A stretch of DNA of 50,182 nucleotides from Clostridium grantii DSM 8605 (lineage in GTDB: Bacteria; Bacillota; Clostridia; Clostridiales; Clostridiaceae), in the NCBI RefSeq assembly GCF_900129965.1, contig NZ_FQXM01000027.1, positions 1 to 50,182 of the forward strand. Direction: 5' to 3'. Positions 7,680 to 17,137 of this stretch are shown in pieces; the first letter of the stretch is position 1, and each line of letters begins with the position of its first letter. A program made the position numbers and the translations under genes. The notes under the pieces were generated by a model, which saw only the letters and a program-made list of their open reading frames with translations, ran no database searches and had not been told where the DNA came from.

Positions 7680-8531
7680 ATGGTAAATTTAAAAAATAAT
7701 CCTATCGGAATTTATGAAAAGGCTATGCCAAATAATTTTAGCTGGAAGGAAAAAATTGAAGCAGCTAAAAAAGCAGGATTTAATTTTATTGAAATGTCAG
7801 TAGATGAGAGTGATGAAAGATTAGCTCGATTGAATTGGTCTAAAGAAGAAAGAAATGAATTAAGAGATATATTGCAGAAAAATGATTTTTACATAAATTC
7901 TATGTGCTTAAGTGGACATAGAAAATATCCTTTTGGAAGTAAAAATGTAGAAACAAGGGAAAAGGCTTATGAATTAATGAATAAAGCTATAGACCTTGCT
8001 TTGGATTTAGGAATAAAGAATATTCAATTAGCTGGTTATGATGTTTATTATGAAGATGCAGATGAAGAAACAAAAAAAATGTTTATTGAAGGTTTACAAT
8101 ATTCAGCTAAAAAAGCAGCAAGTGCAAGTGTGATGTTATCAATAGAAATAATGGATACAGAGTTTATTGGAACTATAACAAGATGCTTAGAGTATATAGA
8201 TTTAGTAAAATCACCTTGGTTAAAGATTTATCCAGACTTAGGAAACTTAACACAATGGTGTGAAGAACCTTCAATAGAATTAGAAAAAGGATTTGAACAT
8301 ATAGTTGCAGTTCATTTAAAAGATACTAAACCAGGAATATTTAAGTGTGTTCCTTTTGGAGAAGGTACTGTAGACTTTCCAAAATTATTAACAAAATTAA
8401 CTGATTTGAATTATACAGGCCCTTTTTTAGTTGAAATGTGGGCAGATAATTCAAAAGATGAAACTATTGAGGAAACTGTTAAGAATATAAAAAGTGCAAA
8501 AACATGGTTGCAAAAAAGGATGGGTGAATAA
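7680..8531 (+). CDS. ulaE: L-xylulose-5-phosphate 3-epimerase
   Basis: A 283-residue xylose-isomerase-like TIM-barrel protein, matching UlaE (284 residues in E. coli). It converts L-xylulose 5-phosphate to L-ribulose 5-phosphate. Family features: PIGIYEKAMPNNFSWKEKI at the N-terminus, metal-ligand candidates in LSIEIMDTEF, VHLKDTKPG and FLVEMWADN. ATG 7680 is chosen over an upstream in-frame ATG at 7665 because TGGAG at 7666-7670 is then correctly placed. The next gene begins 5 bases after its stop, indicating tight coupling. Its substrate would come from the decarboxylase UlaD, which is not visible in this cluster. Confidence 0.86.
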   Translation: MVNLKNNPIGIYEKAMPNNFSWKEKIEAAKKAGFNFIEMSVDESDERLARLNWSKEERNELRDILQKNDFYINSMCLSGHRKYPFGSKNVETREKAYELMNKAIDLALDLGIKNIQLAGYDVYYEDADEETKKMFIEGLQYSAKKAASASVMLSIEIMDTEFIGTITRCLEYIDLVKSPWLKIYPDLGNLTQWCEEPSIELEKGFEHIVAVHLKDTKPGIFKCVPFGEGTVDFPKLLTKLTDLNYTGPFLVEMWADNSKDETIEETVKNIKSAKTWLQKRMGE

Positions 8532-8536
8532 ATAGT

Positions 8537-9235
8537 ATGTTAGAGAATTTGAAAAAACAAGTATTTGAAGCCAATTTAGAATTAGTAAAACAAGGATTAG
8601 TAATATACACTTGGGGAAATGTAAGTGGCATTGATAGAGAAAAAGGGTATGTAGTAATTAAGCCTAGTGGAGTTAGTTATGATGAAATGAAAGCAGAGGA
8701 TATGGTGGTAGTAGATTTAGAGGGGAATATAGTTGAAGGTAGTATGAATCCATCTTCTGATACGCCAACTCATTTAGCTTTATACAAAGAATTTTCAGAT
8801 ATTGGCGGGGTAGTACATACTCATTCTGAATGGGCTACATCTTGGGCTCAGGCTGGAAGAGAAATACCTTGTTATGGAACTACTCATGCAGATTATTTTT
8901 ATGGAAGTGTTCCTTGCACAAGAAAATTAACTGATGAAGAGATAAAAGGTCAGTACGAATTAGAAACTGGAAATGTGATTATAGAAACTATGAAGGCAAA
9001 GCAATATAAACCTTTAGAAATGCCAGCAATAATAATATTTAATCATGGACCATTCTCTTGGGGAAAAACTCCAAAAGAAGCTGTTCATAATGCAAAAGTC
9101 CTAGAAGAAGTTTCTAAGATGGCGCATAGAACAGAAGCTATAAATAAAGATATTGTGTCTATAGATAAAATATTGTTGGATAAGCATTATTTAAGAAAGC
9201 ATGGCGCAAATGCTTACTATGGTCAAAAAAAATAA
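8537..9235 (+). CDS. ulaF: L-ribulose-5-phosphate 4-epimerase
   Basis: A 232-residue class II aldolase/epimerase (AraD/UlaF/SgbE group), typical length. It turns L-ribulose 5-phosphate into D-xylulose 5-phosphate, which enters the pentose phosphate pathway. The zinc histidines are seen in VHTHSEWATSWAQ (near residues 94-106) and in IIFNHGPFSWG (near 170-180), and substrate residues in TYGNVS-like YTWGNVSGID and IKPSGVSYDEM. It is the last gene of the operon; a very strong terminator follows. The same sequence family includes AraD, but the ula context favours UlaF. Confidence 0.86.
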   Translation: MLENLKKQVFEANLELVKQGLVIYTWGNVSGIDREKGYVVIKPSGVSYDEMKAEDMVVVDLEGNIVEGSMNPSSDTPTHLALYKEFSDIGGVVHTHSEWATSWAQAGREIPCYGTTHADYFYGSVPCTRKLTDEEIKGQYELETGNVIIETMKAKQYKPLEMPAIIIFNHGPFSWGKTPKEAVHNAKVLEEVSKMAHRTEAINKDIVSIDKILLDKHYLRKHGANAYYGQKK

Positions 9236-9236
9236 T

Positions 9237-9287
9237 AATAAAAGAAAAGCTAGTAGATATAATAAATCTACTAGCTTTTCTTTTATT
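9237..9287 (+). terminator. Strong terminator closing the ula operon
   Basis: Perfect 22-bp arms (9237-9258 and 9266-9287) with a seven-base loop; the core is GCTAGTAGAT/ATCTACTAGC flanked by A-rich and T-rich arms, so it could work on both strands. Confidence 0.85.
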
Positions 9288-9336
9288 AAAAAGTATTGTT
9301 AAAATGTATGAATTTCGTTGAAAAAATAAATAACTA

Positions 9337-9366
9337 GAATAAGTTTAAACACTAAGCACATATATA
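9337..9366 (+). promoter_or_regulatory. Possible sigma-E type promoter of prkA
   Basis: GAATAAGT at 9337-9344 and CATATATA at 9359-9366, separated by 14 bases, resemble the mother-cell sigma-E pattern (GNATANNT, CATANANT) with one mismatch. In B. subtilis prkA, yhbH and spoVR are sigma-E dependent, which makes the match meaningful but not proven. Confidence 0.4.
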
Positions 9367-9420
9367 TTTAAAAAGAAACACTTTTTTATCATTTTATAAA
9401 TGGTATGGAGGAGGTATATC

Positions 9421-11346
9421 GTGGATTTTAGAAGTATTATTGAGAGAGATAGAGAAAATAATAAAAAAAACTATTTTGAGGGTACTTTTCTCAATTATTT
9501 AGAAAAAGTAAAAGAGAACCCTAAGGCAACTGAATTAGCACATGAAAGAATGTATCATATAATAACAAAAGACGGGTTTAGAGTATTGAAACCAGAAGAT
9601 AACCCTAGAATAAGAAAAATATATGGAAATGAAATTATTAAAAGCTATAGTTTTTTTAAAGATGAATTTTTTGGCATTGATAAAGTAATTATGAAACTAG
9701 TGAACTATTTTCATTCAGCTGGAATGAAAGGTGAAGAAGCTAGACAAGTTTTATATTTAGTAGGACCAGTAGGAGCAGGTAAATCTTCCTTAGTTGAAAA
9801 ATTGAAAAAGTCATTGGAAACTAGTGAGCCTATATATTCATTAAAAGGTTGCCCTATGAGAGAAGAACCTCTTCATTTGGTTCCAAAGCATTTAAGAGCA
9901 GAATTTGAAGAGTATTTAGGTGTTAAAATTGAAGGTGATTTATGTCCAGTATGTAGACATAGATTAAAAACAGAATTTAACGGAGAATATGAAAGTTTTC
10001 CTATTATAACTTCAGATTTTTCAATTAGGTCAAGAAAAGGTATAGGCGTAGTACCACCGGTAGATCCTAATAACCAAGACACAAGCGTACTTACAGGTAG
10101 TGTAGATATCTCTAAAATGGATTTATATGCAGAAGATGATCCTAGGATTCTTTCTTTAAATGGAGCATTTAATGTAGGAAATAGAGGAGTTATCGAATTT
10201 ATAGAAGTATTTAAGAATGATGTGGAATACTTGCATACTATAATAACTGCTACTCAGGAAAAATCTATACCTTCACCTGGTAAAAATTCTATGATTTATT
10301 TTGATGGAGTAATTGTTGCACATTCAAATGAAGCAGAATGGAATAAGTTTAAATCAGATCATACAAATGAAGCAATTCTTGATAGGATAGTTAAGATAGA
10401 GGTTCCTTATTGTTTAGAATTGAGCGAGGAAATGAAAATATATAAGAAAATATTAAATAGAAGTAATTTCAAAGCTCATATGGCACCTCATACAATAGAA
10501 ATTGCATCAATGTTTGCGATACTTTCTAGATTATTGCCATCTACAAAAGTAGATCCTTTAACTAAATTGAAAATTTATAATGGGGAAGAAATTGTTGAAA
10601 AAGGTACAACTAAAAAAATGAATATTATGGAATTGAAAGAGGAAGTTTCTTCATTGAGAGAAGGAATGTCTGGCATATCCACAAGATTTATTATTAAGGC
10701 TATTGATGACGCTCTTTCAGTATCAGAATATGATTGTATTAATCCTTTAAGTGTAATGGAAACTCTTATAAAATCTGTAAAAGAAGTTGATATTCAAGAG
10801 GATACTAAAAAGCAATATTTAGCATTTATTCAGGATACAATTAGAAAAGAATATAATAAAATTCTTGAGAAGGAAATTACAAAAGCCTTTATTCAAAGCT
10901 TTAGAGAACAAGCTGAAAGTTTGTTTGACAATTACTTGGATAATGCTGAAGCTTTTGTGAATAAATCTAAGTTAAAAGACAGAGCTACTGGTGAAGAACT
11001 TGAACCAGATCTTAAGTTTATGAGATCCATTGAAGAACAAATTGGAGTGCCAGAAAATTCAGCTAAGGGATTTAGAACAGATGTAACTTCATATATGTTT
11101 TATTTAATAAGAAATGGAGCTAAATTAGATTATACTGCTTATGAACCATTAAAAGAAGCTATAGAAGGTAAATTAACTTCATCAGTAAAAGAACTATCAA
11201 GAATTGTAACTAAATCAAGAGTTAGAGATAAAGAACAATCTAAAAAATATAGCATTATGGTGGAGGAAATGAAAGCTAATGGATATTGTGACCATTGCTG
11301 TGACGTAATTTTGAAATATGCAGCTAATAATCTATGGAAGGATTGA
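9421..11346 (+). CDS. prkA: PrkA-type serine protein kinase / AAA protein
   Basis: A 641-residue protein of the PrkA family, usual length 630-645. The N-terminal half is an AAA-type ATPase with the Walker A motif VGPVGAGKSSL near residue 117; the C-terminal part is the PrkA kinase-like domain. A CPVCRHR motif lies between them. GTG 9421 is chosen because GGAGGAGG (9407-9414) precedes it; an in-frame ATG at 9400 lies before that site. In Bacillus the protein works in the mother cell during sporulation. yhbH follows 4 bases after its stop, then spoVR: the conserved prkA-yhbH-spoVR order. Confidence 0.9.
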   Translation: MDFRSIIERDRENNKKNYFEGTFLNYLEKVKENPKATELAHERMYHIITKDGFRVLKPEDNPRIRKIYGNEIIKSYSFFKDEFFGIDKVIMKLVNYFHSAGMKGEEARQVLYLVGPVGAGKSSLVEKLKKSLETSEPIYSLKGCPMREEPLHLVPKHLRAEFEEYLGVKIEGDLCPVCRHRLKTEFNGEYESFPIITSDFSIRSRKGIGVVPPVDPNNQDTSVLTGSVDISKMDLYAEDDPRILSLNGAFNVGNRGVIEFIEVFKNDVEYLHTIITATQEKSIPSPGKNSMIYFDGVIVAHSNEAEWNKFKSDHTNEAILDRIVKIEVPYCLELSEEMKIYKKILNRSNFKAHMAPHTIEIASMFAILSRLLPSTKVDPLTKLKIYNGEEIVEKGTTKKMNIMELKEEVSSLREGMSGISTRFIIKAIDDALSVSEYDCINPLSVMETLIKSVKEVDIQEDTKKQYLAFIQDTIRKEYNKILEKEITKAFIQSFREQAESLFDNYLDNAEAFVNKSKLKDRATGEELEPDLKFMRSIEEQIGVPENSAKGFRTDVTSYMFYLIRNGAKLDYTAYEPLKEAIEGKLTSSVKELSRIVTKSRVRDKEQSKKYSIMVEEMKANGYCDHCCDVILKYAANNLWKD

Positions 11347-11350
11347 TTCT

Positions 11351-12520
11351 ATGGCAATATTTAGAGAGTTTAATCCAATAGATCATGATAGAGCGGTAGA
11401 AGACAGAAGGCGTCATAAAGAATTGGTAAAAGACACAATAAAAAAAAATCTAGCGGATATTTTGTCAGAGGAAAGTATTATTGGAGAAAGTAAAAATAGA
11501 AAAATAAAAATTCCTATAAAAGGACTTAAAGAATATCAGTTTATATATGGCAAAAATAGTTCAGGTGTAGGTAGTGGAGATGGAGAACAAAAAAGAGGAG
11601 ATAAGGTAGGGTCAGATAAAGAAGGCAAAGAAGGTCAAGGAGATTCAGGTGCTGGCAATGGTGAAGGTGACGATATTTATGAAACAGAAGTTACTATTGA
11701 AGATATTATGAACTATTTGTTTGAAGATTTAGAGTTGCCTAATATGAATAAAAAGAAATTTTCGGAAATAGAAACAAATAATTCTCATAAAAAAGCGGGA
11801 TATCAAATGAAAGGTATCCCTCCGAGATTAGCAAAGAAAAGAACTATGATGGAAAAAATCAAAAGAAAACAGGGATATATAAGGGCGCTTAAAGAACAGG
11901 AAATAGATGAACAGGTTGACAGATTTCCTTTTAAAGAAGAAGATTTAAGATATCATAGGATAAAGAAAACAACTAAAAAAGAATGTAATGCTTTAATAGC
12001 TTGCATAATGGATGTATCAGGCTCTATGACACAGAATAAAAAATATTTAGCTAGGTCTTTTTTCTTTCTACTACACCAATTTGTAAAAATCAAGTATATG
12101 AACGTTGAAGTTATATTTATTTCTCATACCACAACTGGTAAGGAAGTTAACGAACATGACTTTTTTTACAAAGCAGAGTCAGGAGGAACCTATATTTCTA
12201 GCGGGTACTATAAAACATTAGAAGTAATTCAAGAACGATATGATCCTAATGTGTGGAATATATATGCTTTTCATGTAAGTGATGGAGATAACTGGGCGGA
12301 TGATAATGAAAGAGCGGTTGTAGCAGCTAATAGTTTATGTGATATTTCAAATTTATTTGGTTACGTTGAAATAGGAAAACAAAGTTATTATAATACCATA
12401 AAAGATAAATTGACCAAAGAAGTAAATCGAAAAAATTTCACTACAGCAGCAATAGAATACAAAGAAGAATTATGGCCAACACTGAAAAAAATATTAGAAA
12501 AAGATGTTTTTAGTGAATAA
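11351..12520 (+). CDS. yhbH: YhbH family sporulation protein (DUF444)
   Basis: A 389-residue DUF444 protein with a von Willebrand A-like domain. The MIDAS-type motif IACIMDVSGSMT is seen near residues 216-227. Residues about 70-110 form a Gly/Asp/Lys/Glu-rich low-complexity linker. ATG 11351 follows the prkA stop by 4 bases, and its ribosome binding site (GGAAGGA) lies in the end of prkA, suggesting translational coupling. B. subtilis YhbH is needed for normal sporulation and acts with PrkA and SpoVR; the molecular function is not established. Confidence 0.88.
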   Translation: MAIFREFNPIDHDRAVEDRRRHKELVKDTIKKNLADILSEESIIGESKNRKIKIPIKGLKEYQFIYGKNSSGVGSGDGEQKRGDKVGSDKEGKEGQGDSGAGNGEGDDIYETEVTIEDIMNYLFEDLELPNMNKKKFSEIETNNSHKKAGYQMKGIPPRLAKKRTMMEKIKRKQGYIRALKEQEIDEQVDRFPFKEEDLRYHRIKKTTKKECNALIACIMDVSGSMTQNKKYLARSFFFLLHQFVKIKYMNVEVIFISHTTTGKEVNEHDFFYKAESGGTYISSGYYKTLEVIQERYDPNVWNIYAFHVSDGDNWADDNERAVVAANSLCDISNLFGYVEIGKQSYYNTIKDKLTKEVNRKNFTTAAIEYKEELWPTLKKILEKDVFSE

Positions 12521-12589
12521 GGAGAACTGGTTGATTGAACCCAATTGAAATTTTGAATGAAAATATCACAAAGAAAGTGGGGTGATTTT

Positions 12590-13957
12590 TTGAGCTATAC
12601 TGTAGATGAACTATTAGGGTGGAATGAAAAAATTGAGAAAATTGCTAATGCTATAGGGTTAAATTATTATCCTCAAGAGTTTGAGATAATAAGCTATACT
12701 GATATGCTGGCTTATGAAGTTTATGTAGGAATGCCATCGAAATATCCTCATTGGAGTTATGGAAAAGCTTATGAAAGATTAAAAACTCTTTATAAATATA
12801 ATTTAACAGGACTACCTTATGAAATGGTCATAAACTCTGACCCTTGTTTAGCTTATTTGATGAAGGATAATACATTACTACTTCAAATTTTAACAATGGC
12901 CCATGTTTATGGGCATAATGATTTTTTTAAGAATAATAGAATGTTTACCAAAGGTACAAGTGCAGAATATTCTTTAGAAATGTTTAAAAACAATACTAGA
13001 AGTATAAGAAATTATATTAATGACCCTAGTATAGGTTATGGAGAAGTTGAAAAAATGCTAGATGCAGCACATGCTATTAAATTTCAAACTTGGAAAGTGG
13101 TGGGGGAAAAAAGGATTAGCCATGAGGAAATAATTCAATCTAGAATTGATGCTTATAAAAAAAATAGAGATGAATATGATATTTTAAAGCCTCATGAAGA
13201 ACCAGAGCCTCCAAAGATAGATAAAGTACCTATAGAGCCAGAGGATGATTTGATTTATTTTATATGTAAGTATGGAGAACTACAACATTGGCAGAACAAT
13301 ACTCTAGAAATTGTTAGAAAGGAAACTCAGTATTTTATTCCTCAAATAGAAACTAAGATTATGAATGAAGGTTGGGCAAGTTATTGGCACTATAATATAT
13401 TAAAAGAATTGAAGCTACCTCAAAATTTGAATTTTGAGTTTCTTAAAAGGCACAATGATGTTATAGCGCCTGCTATGGGAAGATTAAATCCCTATTATTT
13501 GGGATTTAGAATGTTTGAATATTTGGAAAAAACATATGGTAGAGAAAAAATATTTGAAGTTAGGCTTTTAGAGAGGGACTCTTCATTTATTAGAAGATAC
13601 CTAACTAAAGAATTATGTGAAGATTTAAATTTATTCCAATACGGAAAGCATGGAAGAGATTATTTAGTTGATGAAGTGCCGGATGATATGGGATGGAAAG
13701 AGATAAGAAATACTTTAAGTAATTCCTGTGGAATGGGAGGAATACCTCATATTAGAGTATTGGATATGTCAAATCATGATAAAACACTAACTTTAGAACA
13801 TGTATATGACGGAAGGGAATTAGATACGTCATATGCAGAAAGTACTTTAAAATATATTGTGGATTTGTGGAAACATAAAGTTATATTAAAAACAAAAAGA
13901 TTAAATAAAGAAGTTAATATAATATGTGATAAGAATAAAGAGATTATAATTAGATAG
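12590..13957 (+). CDS. spoVR: Stage V sporulation protein R
   Basis: A 455-residue SpoVR family protein. Recognisable stretches are the HNDFFKNNRMF block near residue 115, the NEGWASYWHY block near 262 and the NPYYLGFRMFE block near 305. In Bacillus SpoVR is involved in spore cortex formation. The TTG start at 12590 is favoured: GGGGTGA lies 4 bases upstream, whereas the in-frame ATG at 12557 has no ribosome binding site. Third gene of the prkA operon, 69 bases after yhbH, followed by a strong terminator. Confidence 0.88.
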   Translation: MSYTVDELLGWNEKIEKIANAIGLNYYPQEFEIISYTDMLAYEVYVGMPSKYPHWSYGKAYERLKTLYKYNLTGLPYEMVINSDPCLAYLMKDNTLLLQILTMAHVYGHNDFFKNNRMFTKGTSAEYSLEMFKNNTRSIRNYINDPSIGYGEVEKMLDAAHAIKFQTWKVVGEKRISHEEIIQSRIDAYKKNRDEYDILKPHEEPEPPKIDKVPIEPEDDLIYFICKYGELQHWQNNTLEIVRKETQYFIPQIETKIMNEGWASYWHYNILKELKLPQNLNFEFLKRHNDVIAPAMGRLNPYYLGFRMFEYLEKTYGREKIFEVRLLERDSSFIRRYLTKELCEDLNLFQYGKHGRDYLVDEVPDDMGWKEIRNTLSNSCGMGGIPHIRVLDMSNHDKTLTLEHVYDGRELDTSYAESTLKYIVDLWKHKVILKTKRLNKEVNIICDKNKEIIIR

Positions 13958-13960
13958 AAA

Positions 13961-14000
13961 AAAGGCTGTCTCAAAATAAAAAACTGAGACAGCCTTTTTC
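13961..14000 (+). terminator. Terminator after spoVR
   Basis: AAAGGCTGTCTCA (13961-13973) pairs with TGAGACAGCCTTT (13985-13997), followed by a T-rich run. The stem sequence is nearly repeated in the terminator at 34363-34405. Confidence 0.85.
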
Positions 14001-14074
14001 TTTTTTATTATACAAGCACTTTATACAAATTATAGTCATAGGATAATATATAATAATAATTTGGAGGAATTAAA

Positions 14075-15139
14075 GTGGTATACGTTTTAATTTTAGCTGG
14101 GGGAAGAGGAACTAGGCTATATCCATTGTCTAGGGAAAAAAAACCAAAGCAGTTTTTAAACGTAATAGATGATAATTCATTTTTAAGGAAAACTGTTGAT
14201 AGAGTTAAATCAATAGTTCCTATGGATAACATTTACATTGTTACAAATGAGATTTATAAAGAAAATATTTTGAGTGAAATAAGTGAACTTAGAGAAGAAA
14301 ATATATTTATTGAACCTGCTAATAAAGAGACCGCTACCTGCATAGGATTATCTGCTGTGAAATTATTGAAAAAAGATAAGGATGCTACAATGCTAGTACT
14401 TCCATCTGACCATTATATAAAAAATGAAAAATTATTTGGAGATACAATATTAGAAGCCATAGAAGTTGCTCAAAGAAAAAGAGGGTTAGTTACTTTAGGT
14501 ATTGAGCCAACTAGACCTGAAACAGGCTATGGATATATTAAAATGGGTGAATGTATTATAGCTAAAATGCCTACTTTTAAAGTTGATAGATTTACTGAAA
14601 AACCTAACATAGAAGTGGCAAAAGATTTTTTGATAACAGATTCTTATTTGTGGAATAGTGGTATGTTTGTGTGGAGAGCTGATGTATTTTTAAGAGAAAT
14701 GGAAAAATATTTACCTAAAACCTATAGAAACTTGATGGAAATTTATAAAGTTATTGATACTGATGAGGAAGAAAAAGTTTTAAAACAACAATATGAATTG
14801 ATAGATGGAATTTCCGTGGATTTTGGAATACTTCAAAAAACTAGAAAAGCTTATGTTATAAAGTGTAGCTTTGACTGGGATGATATTGGTAGTTTTTTAG
14901 CTTTAGGTAGATTTTTGAATAATTATAGAGGAAATAATGTTAAAGGAAATGCATTTTTAGAACAAAGCGATAATTGTTATGTTTTTGGGGATAAAAAATT
15001 AATAATCGGCTTTGGGATAAATGATCTTATTATTATAGATACGGAAGATGTTGTTTTAGTAATGAAAAAAGAAAAAGATCAAGAAATAAAACATCTAGTA
15101 AATAGATTAAAAGAAGAAAGGATGGAAGAATATTTATAG
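14075..15139 (+). CDS. manC: Mannose-1-phosphate guanylyltransferase
   Basis: A 354-residue nucleotidyltransferase that makes GDP-mannose from mannose 1-phosphate and GTP. The N-terminal signature LAGGRGTRLYPLSREKKPKQ (residues 7-26) is diagnostic of the short ManC type without an isomerase domain. Further family blocks are LPSDHYI, ETGYGYI, RFTEKP and LWNSGMFVW. It begins with GTG, with GGAGGAA about 8 bases upstream. It has no obvious operon partner; a phosphohexomutase that could supply mannose 1-phosphate is encoded at 36164. GDP-mannose would feed surface or spore polysaccharide synthesis. Confidence 0.88.
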   Translation: MVYVLILAGGRGTRLYPLSREKKPKQFLNVIDDNSFLRKTVDRVKSIVPMDNIYIVTNEIYKENILSEISELREENIFIEPANKETATCIGLSAVKLLKKDKDATMLVLPSDHYIKNEKLFGDTILEAIEVAQRKRGLVTLGIEPTRPETGYGYIKMGECIIAKMPTFKVDRFTEKPNIEVAKDFLITDSYLWNSGMFVWRADVFLREMEKYLPKTYRNLMEIYKVIDTDEEEKVLKQQYELIDGISVDFGILQKTRKAYVIKCSFDWDDIGSFLALGRFLNNYRGNNVKGNAFLEQSDNCYVFGDKKLIIGFGINDLIIIDTEDVVLVMKKEKDQEIKHLVNRLKEERMEEYL

Positions 15140-15179
15140 GGACAACCATTATTAGTTAAAAATTATACTTTGTAAAATC

Positions 15180-15208
15180 TTTACTTTGATTATTGTTTAA
15201 TATATAAT
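15180..15208 (+). promoter_or_regulatory. Promoter of the ferritin gene
   Basis: TTTACT at 15180-15185 and TATAAT at 15203-15208, spacer 17 bases. No clear Fur or PerR box was recognised in the 142-base gap. Confidence 0.5.
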
Positions 15209-15281
15209 AAGTTAATAGTTAAACTTAAATTCTATAATATAGCTTAGATGGATATTAAAACAATAACAGGAGGATGATACA

Positions 15282-15791
15282 ATGATTAGTGAAAAATTAT
15301 TTAATGAATTAAATAAGCAAATAACTTATGAATTATTTTCAGCTCATTTTTATTTAGCTATGGCAGCTTATGCAGCATCAGAAGATTTGCCGGGATTTGA
15401 AAATTTCTTTAAGGTTCAAGCTGAGGAAGAAAAATTTCATGCTATGAGATTTTTTGATTATATAAATGAAATGGGCGGTAGAGTAAAATTAGAAGCACTA
15501 GATACTCCAGAAAATGATTTTGAATCACTAAGAGATGTTTTTGAAAAAGGGTTAGATCATGAAAAATTTGTTACAAGTAGAATTTACTTATTAACAGATA
15601 TTGCTACTGAAGAAAGAGAACATGCAACTATCAGCTTTTTAAAATGGTTTATAGATGAGCAAGTTGAAGAAGAAGCAAATTTCTCATTAATATTAAGCAA
15701 ATTAAAGAGAGTAAAAGAAGATAGTAATGGAATATATATGATAGATGCTGAGTTAGCACAAAGGGTGTTTACTCCACCAGTAATTAAATAG
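15282..15791 (+). CDS. ftnA: Ferritin, iron-storage
   Basis: A 169-residue non-haem ferritin, full length. The four-helix diiron ligands are visible: the glutamate of QITYELFSAHFY (near 17), EEEKFHAM (Glu/His near 50-54), and the later glutamates in the ATEEREHA segment. It oxidises and stores Fe(II) in a 24-mer shell and helps protect an anaerobe against iron-driven oxidative damage. GGAGGATG precedes the ATG. It is monocistronic, closed by a bidirectional terminator shared with the converging histidine kinase gene. Confidence 0.92.
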   Translation: MISEKLFNELNKQITYELFSAHFYLAMAAYAASEDLPGFENFFKVQAEEEKFHAMRFFDYINEMGGRVKLEALDTPENDFESLRDVFEKGLDHEKFVTSRIYLLTDIATEEREHATISFLKWFIDEQVEEEANFSLILSKLKRVKEDSNGIYMIDAELAQRVFTPPVIK

Positions 15792-15833
15792 AACAAAAAA
15801 AGTGGTAGATATACTCTACCACTTTTTTTGTTC
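15791..15833. terminator. Bidirectional terminator (ferritin / histidine kinase)
   Basis: Perfect 19-bp arms (15791-15809 and 15815-15833; core GTGGTAGA/TCTACCAC) with A-rich and T-rich ends, between convergent genes. Confidence 0.9.
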
Positions 15834-15838
15834 CATTA

Positions 15839-17137
15839 TTAATAAATATCAGAAAATTCTATATGAATAGTTTCTATTTTTGAATTTGAAGCATTTTGCT
15901 CAGTTTTTTCTTCACAAATATTTTCTGTTGCTTTAATGCTATCTTGAGGAAAAGTTATAAAAAAGTTGCACCCATAACCTTCTTTACTTTCTAAGCTTAC
16001 TGAACCTCCATGAAGATGTATTAGGGATTCTACTAGGGATAATCCAATTCCAGAGCCCTGAGTATTTCTATATAATGATTCATCAACTTGAATAAATCTT
16101 TTGAAAATAGTGTTTTGTAATTCTTTGGATATACCGATCCCAGTATCTTTAATAGAAATAGTAAGATCATCGTTAGAATCCATAATTGTTACAAAAATAC
16201 TTCCATTTGCATCAGTGAATTTAACTGCATTGGATAATAAATTAAGCATTACTCTTTCTATTTTGTCTGGATCACAAGAAATGGTTTTTTCTTCAATATT
16301 GGTATCAAAAACTAGATTTAAGTTTTTCTGTTCCACATAATCTACAACAGATAAAGTGATATCTTCAATTAATTTAACAATATCACAATTGATTTTATGT
16401 AAAGAAAGATAACCAGAATCAATTTTGCTGGTATCTATTATATTATTCACAAGTCGGATTAATCTATAAGAATTCTGTTTTATCATTTTAGAGTATTTTA
16501 AAATATTTTGATTAATATTTTTATCTTGCGCTAAGAGTAAATCCTGCATTTGTACTGCAGAAAGAATAACATTTAAGGGAGTCTTAAACTCGTGAGATAT
16601 GTTTGTGAAAAATTCAGTTTTTAAATTGTCATAATGAAGTTTTTCTTCTAGTAATTTATATTTTTGAATTGAATTTTTTCTTTCACTTAAATCTCTTACC
16701 ACTGTAATAATACTGTTATGACAAAGGTTTAATACATTGGAAGTTACTTCAACATCTATGAGTGTTTTATCTAAAGCTATAATTTTTCTTTGAATAGGAG
16801 GTGCGGACTTTTTTTGCGAGTACATTGTTGCTATTCTTTCATCAGTCAAACTGTGGTAGTCGGGAGTTAAAAAGTCTTTAATATTTTTACCAAGTATTTG
16901 TTTAAAAGAAGTTGCTTTAAGTAAGCTTAAACCACAGCTATTCATAAAAGTAATAACACCATATTTATGAATAAACACGGAATCAGGTAGTAGGTCTAAA
17001 AGTTTTTTATTCTTTTCTTCGGTTTCTCTTAAAGATAGTTCATATTTTTTTCTTAATACTCGCTCGTAGTTAAGAGGAGAAGGTTTTTTATCAGAGCCTT
17101 TTTTACTATTTGATTGGGATAAATTTCTATAAGACAT
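15839..17137 (-). CDS. PAS-domain sensor histidine kinase, orphan
   Basis: A 432-residue kinase. Residues about 45-150 form a PAS domain (PDSVFIHKYGVITFMNSCGL onward). The dimerisation/phosphoacceptor block FFTNISHEFKTPLNV places the acceptor at His182. The ATPase domain shows NLLSNAVKFT (N box), DTGIGIS (G1) and GSGIGLSLVESL (G2). No signal peptide or membrane segment is visible, so it is likely cytoplasmic. No response regulator lies next to it. Architecture and isolation resemble the orphan kinases that phosphorylate Spo0A in clostridia, but that role is only an inference. The ATG is preceded by AGGTGG on the reverse strand. Confidence 0.85.
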   Translation of the reverse strand: MSYRNLSQSNSKKGSDKKPSPLNYERVLRKKYELSLRETEEKNKKLLDLLPDSVFIHKYGVITFMNSCGLSLLKATSFKQILGKNIKDFLTPDYHSLTDERIATMYSQKKSAPPIQRKIIALDKTLIDVEVTSNVLNLCHNSIITVVRDLSERKNSIQKYKLLEEKLHYDNLKTEFFTNISHEFKTPLNVILSAVQMQDLLLAQDKNINQNILKYSKMIKQNSYRLIRLVNNIIDTSKIDSGYLSLHKINCDIVKLIEDITLSVVDYVEQKNLNLVFDTNIEEKTISCDPDKIERVMLNLLSNAVKFTDANGSIFVTIMDSNDDLTISIKDTGIGISKELQNTIFKRFIQVDESLYRNTQGSGIGLSLVESLIHLHGGSVSLESKEGYGCNFFITFPQDSIKATENICEEKTEQNASNSKIETIHIEFSDIY

